A stretch of 64,000 nt of DNA from Rhynchonema sp. JSB1_4 (Eukaryota; Nematoda; Chromadorea; Monhysterida; Xyalidae): positions 38,602 to 102,601 of the forward strand of contig JASAMV010006469.1 in assembly GCA_030248065.1 (NCBI GenBank), written 5' to 3'. Shown here one piece after another: positions 60,753 through 64,000 of this stretch. A program made the position numbers and the translations under genes. Within the stretch, counting starts at the first letter, position 1, and each line of letters starts with the position of its first letter. Below the pieces are notes generated by a model. The model searched no databases and was not told the DNA's origin. It saw nothing but the letters and a program-made list of their open reading frames with translations.

Positions 60753-61221
60753 CTGTGAATATAATAATAATAATAATATAATAATTATAATAACAGTAGT
60801 TAGCATAATAATGCTATTATCAAAAAATCGCATCCGGTATGAATCATTTTGTTCCCTGAGAGTACAGAGAACGATTTCGCACGCTCATTCAGCAGACAAT
60901 CAGAGCGCGTAAACTTCTTGTCTGGTCCAATAGGTCTGACCTGGGGCACCATGGTTTTTGAAATCACTGCAACACTGTGCTGACCGAAAGTCAGTAGGGT
61001 CAAAGTGAACTGGAACTTCCGATTCAGTATCCTGATGTCAGCGATGGGACGTCACCTATAGTGATGAGGGCACCAGTTTTTACACCCGCTCCAAATCAAA
61101 TTACCGAAAACATCGAAAACATCACGGCCGAGGGCCAAGGTTATATAGATTGCAAACACCAACTTCCCGATACACAGAGTATACTTCATTCAAAAACACC
61201 CCCCCACCCCTTCGTATGTAC
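60753..61221. other. Upstream of the spectrin-like gene; unresolved
   Basis: A microsatellite of ATA/ATT units (about 60755-60795) lies just before the acceptor of the 60752 exon on the minus strand. A minus-strand open stretch at 60850-61037 between a possible acceptor and donor has no phase match with the next exon. Confidence 0.4.
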
Positions 61222-61419
61222 TGTGGCCGGCTTTCCCGCACTCCTCCGGACGTGACTTATCGAATTGGAAGAGATTGCGCGCCCTTTTTCGTAGAAGAGA
61301 TTCTGTGTGACTTTGTGTTTTCCGTGTGTGAAACCAAGTGCTGTGAGACTGCAACTAACCTGTTTGTGATAAACGTCGAGAAAGAAGAACCCGCGGGATC
61401 ATATTCGTGAACTGACTGG
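61222..61419 (+). repeat. 5' terminal direct repeat of a retroelement
   Basis: 198 bp starting TGTGGCCGGC and ending TGACTGG. It matches 63623-63820 over its full length with one mismatch noticed (ctgactgg against gtgactgg at the end). It is short for an LTR but typical of small LTR or pseudo-LTR elements. Confidence 0.85.
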
Positions 61420-61429
61420 TGATTGGCCG

Positions 61430-62521
61430 ATGGACTTAGGCCAGGATCATGCGACGATTGCCACATACTTCAACATGTTCGAACTGACTCCTGAACAGAT
61501 CAGCGGCAATCGAAAATTGGACTACAAAATGCGCATCCGTCTCGAACAGAAACCGATTCCGACGCCAGATCCGGATACACGTGATGAATACTGCCGTATC
61601 TGCTTCAACTTCCATGTGACAGACAACTGCACGCAGTTTGGCGCATTGTTCAACAAATTGTGGTACGAGGAGGCCAACGGAGTGATCTATCGTCTGTTGG
61701 CAGGCTCCGAATTCGCTGTACTGAACATCTGCTCGTCGTTCAAAACGCTCGCTTGGAAGAATCCAATCACGAATCGCTACCAGATCAAGCCGCAGCTGGA
61801 ACTCGCGCCGAACGACAAGATATCGATGTGGCCACGACTGACCGATGAATACGGCAAATGGTTGGCAGAACCATGCAAACAACATCTGGCCGATCTGAAA
61901 GAGAACAATCGGTACCTGACCAAACATGCGACAGGACTGCGATGTATCGATCGTGAACCGTCGCAGGAACGAGACGCGACGATGCAGGATGTGTCGGAAC
62001 GCGCACAGTTGTCGGGTCGACAACAAGAATCGCGCGGGGGAAGGAACAGTCCGGCACGCTCGACACGATCGGATTCGCTGACATCGCACACGACACGAAC
62101 GACCGACGCGTCTACAACGTCCCGTGGTCGCACTACGACTGTGACCGCATCGTCGAGCAGCACTCGTGATCGCCGACCGTCAGTACATCGTCTGGGTGAT
62201 CATCTGCGCAGGCAACGTGAACCACAGGAACCACGTCGTCGCAGCAGGAGCCCGGCTCGTACTCGTCAGCAATCACCGGCTCGTCAATCGCGTCGTGATC
62301 AACATGAACGAACATTGGAATTGATTTCGCGTCAGGAAGCCGAACAACTTCATCCGAACGCCGTTGAACGGGGACCGAATGGCGAATATTTCCGACGCAT
62401 CGATCCGCGTGATCGTTCGCGTGGAACCACACGACGTCATTCGCCATCAGTATCGACGACTCGACGAACATCACCGAAACGTGACCGTCGCGACCCGCGA
62501 TCGCAATCGCGTCGTCGTTAG
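61430..62521 (+). CDS. Gag-like protein of a small LTR-type element, 363 aa
   Basis: A single long ORF without introns, 10 bp after the 5' repeat. The N-terminal half looks globular (HATIATYFNMFELTPEQISG ... VIYRLLAGSEFAVLNICSSF) and contains YCRICFNFHVTDNC, a C-x2-C-x3-H-x4-C arrangement like the zinc knuckle of BEL/Pao gag proteins. The C-terminal half is Arg/Ser-rich (RRRSRSPARTRQQSPARQSR) and would bind nucleic acid. No protease, reverse transcriptase or integrase is encoded in the element, so it would depend on a partner. It could alternatively be an RS-domain host protein caught between repeats, but intronless structure and position argue for gag. Confidence 0.6.
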   Translation: MDLGQDHATIATYFNMFELTPEQISGNRKLDYKMRIRLEQKPIPTPDPDTRDEYCRICFNFHVTDNCTQFGALFNKLWYEEANGVIYRLLAGSEFAVLNICSSFKTLAWKNPITNRYQIKPQLELAPNDKISMWPRLTDEYGKWLAEPCKQHLADLKENNRYLTKHATGLRCIDREPSQERDATMQDVSERAQLSGRQQESRGGRNSPARSTRSDSLTSHTTRTTDASTTSRGRTTTVTASSSSTRDRRPSVHRLGDHLRRQREPQEPRRRSRSPARTRQQSPARQSRRDQHERTLELISRQEAEQLHPNAVERGPNGEYFRRIDPRDRSRGTTRRHSPSVSTTRRTSPKRDRRDPRSQSRRR

Positions 62522-63622
62522 CCTGAATCGTCAAGGAGGATCGTCAAATCCTGTAGGTGCATAATGCCGCAGGTGGGGTTTTCAAGCCTCGTATTTTGTT
62601 GAATCTCGACGTCTACTAACCTCGTTGTATTTCATCGTGTATTTTCATCGTTTATCGATTTTGGATTTTTGGGTACCCATGGAATGCGATTGGATTCGAG
62701 GAACGAACGATCGGAAATTGAACCTCCGTATCCTTCGTCGTTATGCCATTGATTCAGTGATTTATACTGCATTGTTTCTCGTAAACTCTTATCGTAAAAC
62801 TGTTCCGTCACTTACGTCATTTCCGCCGTTTGTTTACGTCTCGTAATTTTCGTGCTTTGAAGTCGTTGCTGATTAGGTTGTTTCTTTTAGTGTATTTGAG
62901 TTGAACGCACCACACTAGTACCTTTCGTCGTTGTTTCTACTGCCGTTTATATTCTTGTGTGTGCTTTGTTATTTGCATTACTTTGCTGATTAGTATTTTC
63001 TCTTACTGCATTTTGAGTCTTTGCGTTTAGTCGTTCTCTTAGGGTTTATTTCTTGCTGCTTAGGATTTCTATTTTAGTAGTGATTCACTTAGTTAGTTTT
63101 CGTCATTTTGGGCGCTCTACAACTACATCCGTCGTCGTCGTCGTCGAGCCGTGCCAAAGCCCCTTTCGTGCGTCATGTGGATATGATGCTTCATGTGATG
63201 GCTCGTAAAATTTAATTCATTCAATTCAATTCATCGATTTCCCCCCCTGGACTGCTTTTCGACGGCATACTTTATGAACTGAGGAAGGGTGGCTCGAAAC
63301 GTCTTGCGCCAAAGTAGAGCCCGCCTTAAGTGGCAAGCCCGGTCCTCCTCCCCTCATGCCGTCCCAATGGTTCGATCATCTTCATCAATCTAATATCATC
63401 AAATCCAATTGAATCTATCAACGATCGAACAGTGGCTACTTCTATCATTCGTCGCCTTCTATGTTGGTCGACAGCCACGCCTACCGTAATCGTATCGTAA
63501 AGTAATCGAGATGTTGGCTTCTGTGCGTCGTCTTAAACGAACGTTTATCCCCGTCCCCGTCCCGTCTCTTCATCTTCTTCATCGCGACTCGCAGGGGCTC
63601 GTCAAATTTGGTCGTTGGGAGA
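62522..63622 (+). mobile_element. Non-coding 3' half of the gag-only retroelement
   Basis: About 1.1 kb of T- and CGT-rich DNA with no sizeable ORF, between the gag-like stop and the 3' terminal repeat. It contains actgaggaagggtggctcg-aaacgtc at 63279-63303, similar to the core of hammerhead-type motifs seen in some retroelements. Confidence 0.5.
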
Positions 63623-63820
63623 TGTGGCCGGCTTTCCCGCACTCCTCCGGACGTGACTTATCGAATTGGAAGAGATTGCGCGCCCTTTTTCGTAGAAGAG
63701 ATTCTGTGTGACTTTGTGTTTTCCGTGTGTGAAACCAAGTGCTGTGAGACTGCAACTAACCTGTTTGTGATAAACGTCGAGAAAGAAGAACCCGCGGGAT
63801 CATATTCGTGAAGTGACTGG
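63623..63820 (+). repeat. 3' terminal direct repeat of the retroelement
   Basis: 198-bp copy of 61222-61419. The flanks of the two repeats do not give an obvious short target duplication (tatgtac on the left, cgtgaaa on the right). Confidence 0.85.
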
Positions 63821-64000
63821 CGTGAAACGCAGTCCCGGAGTGGCCAGTGGCACTCGGCGGGGCCTTTCGTGAGGTTTGGTATTTGATATTGTTTGTGTGT
63901 TTAACCCCGTGTTTCCAGCCTAGGCCCGCCCGTTGTGCCGTGGCCGGGTCTCCAGGTGTCCGCAGGAGGCCGTATCGTAAGGTGCCGGGCAGTGCCACGC
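63821..64000. other. Window end, no gene seen
   Basis: GC-rich stretch after the retroelement, too short to interpret. Confidence 0.4.

Noticed and set aside
61436..62089. A 217-codon minus-strand ORF within the gag-like region
   Set aside because: Shadow of the longer plus-strand ORF; the plus strand has the zinc-knuckle-like motif and RS tail and sits correctly between the terminal repeats.

Overview
The window is nuclear DNA of a metazoan. Genes are split by GT-AG introns, some short and some filled with transposons, and recognisable products include AAR2, a DIRAS-type Ras GTPase, an ACOT8-type thioesterase, a C-type-lectin-like membrane protein, a secreted PLCXD-type protein and a spectrin-like coiled-coil protein. 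Short degenerate TTAGGC runs near 1270-1300 resemble nematode telomere units, but that is too weak to name a phylum. Nothing is bacterial: there are no operons, Shine-Dalgarno sites or CRISPR array. Exon models below were built by hand from splice sites and matching intron phase.

Region 1 (1-17,832) is a very large inverted duplication: arms 1-8,152 and 9,226-17,832 around a unique spacer of about 1.07 kb. Each arm carries a copy of a gene for a proline-rich, single-pass membrane protein. The left copy runs into the spacer, where its last two exons form a PAN/Apple-like cysteine domain, but its exon 5 has frame-breaking indels. The right copy keeps exon 5 in frame but has no last two exons. 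Each arm has private insertions (a hAT-type element with an exact 8-bp target duplication in the right arm, a G/C-tract insert in the left), so the arms look like diverged copies. The right arm ends 24 bp before the AAR2 start codon.

Region 2 (17.8-28.1 kb) holds AAR2 (+), a convergent gene for an unrecognised protein ending in a CaaX-like box (-), a tandem duplication containing its pseudogene and two copies of a small secreted-protein gene (one broken by a MITE, one intact), then a DIRAS GTPase (-).

Region 3 (29.2-41.6 kb) is a 12.4-kb DNA transposon with long terminal inverted repeats. It carries a MULE-like transposase (three acidic catalytic motifs plus a SWIM-like finger) and two further multi-exon genes of unknown role, with tandem repeats in non-coding parts.

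Region 4 (42.2-60.8 kb) is a gene cluster: a secreted agmatine/peptidyl-arginine deiminase-family protein (-) whose model lacks the catalytic-cysteine end and stops about 620 bp from the transposon edge; a small orphan gene; a C-type-lectin-like membrane protein; a secreted PLCXD-type gene preceded by two duplicated 5' ends; an ACOT8-type thioesterase (-); and the 3' part of a spectrin-like gene (-). Non-autonomous hAT-type elements are scattered in introns.

Region 5 (61.2-63.8 kb) is a 2.6-kb element with 198-bp direct terminal repeats, almost identical, around one intronless ORF (363 aa, zinc-knuckle-like motif, RS-rich tail), probably a gag-only retroelement.
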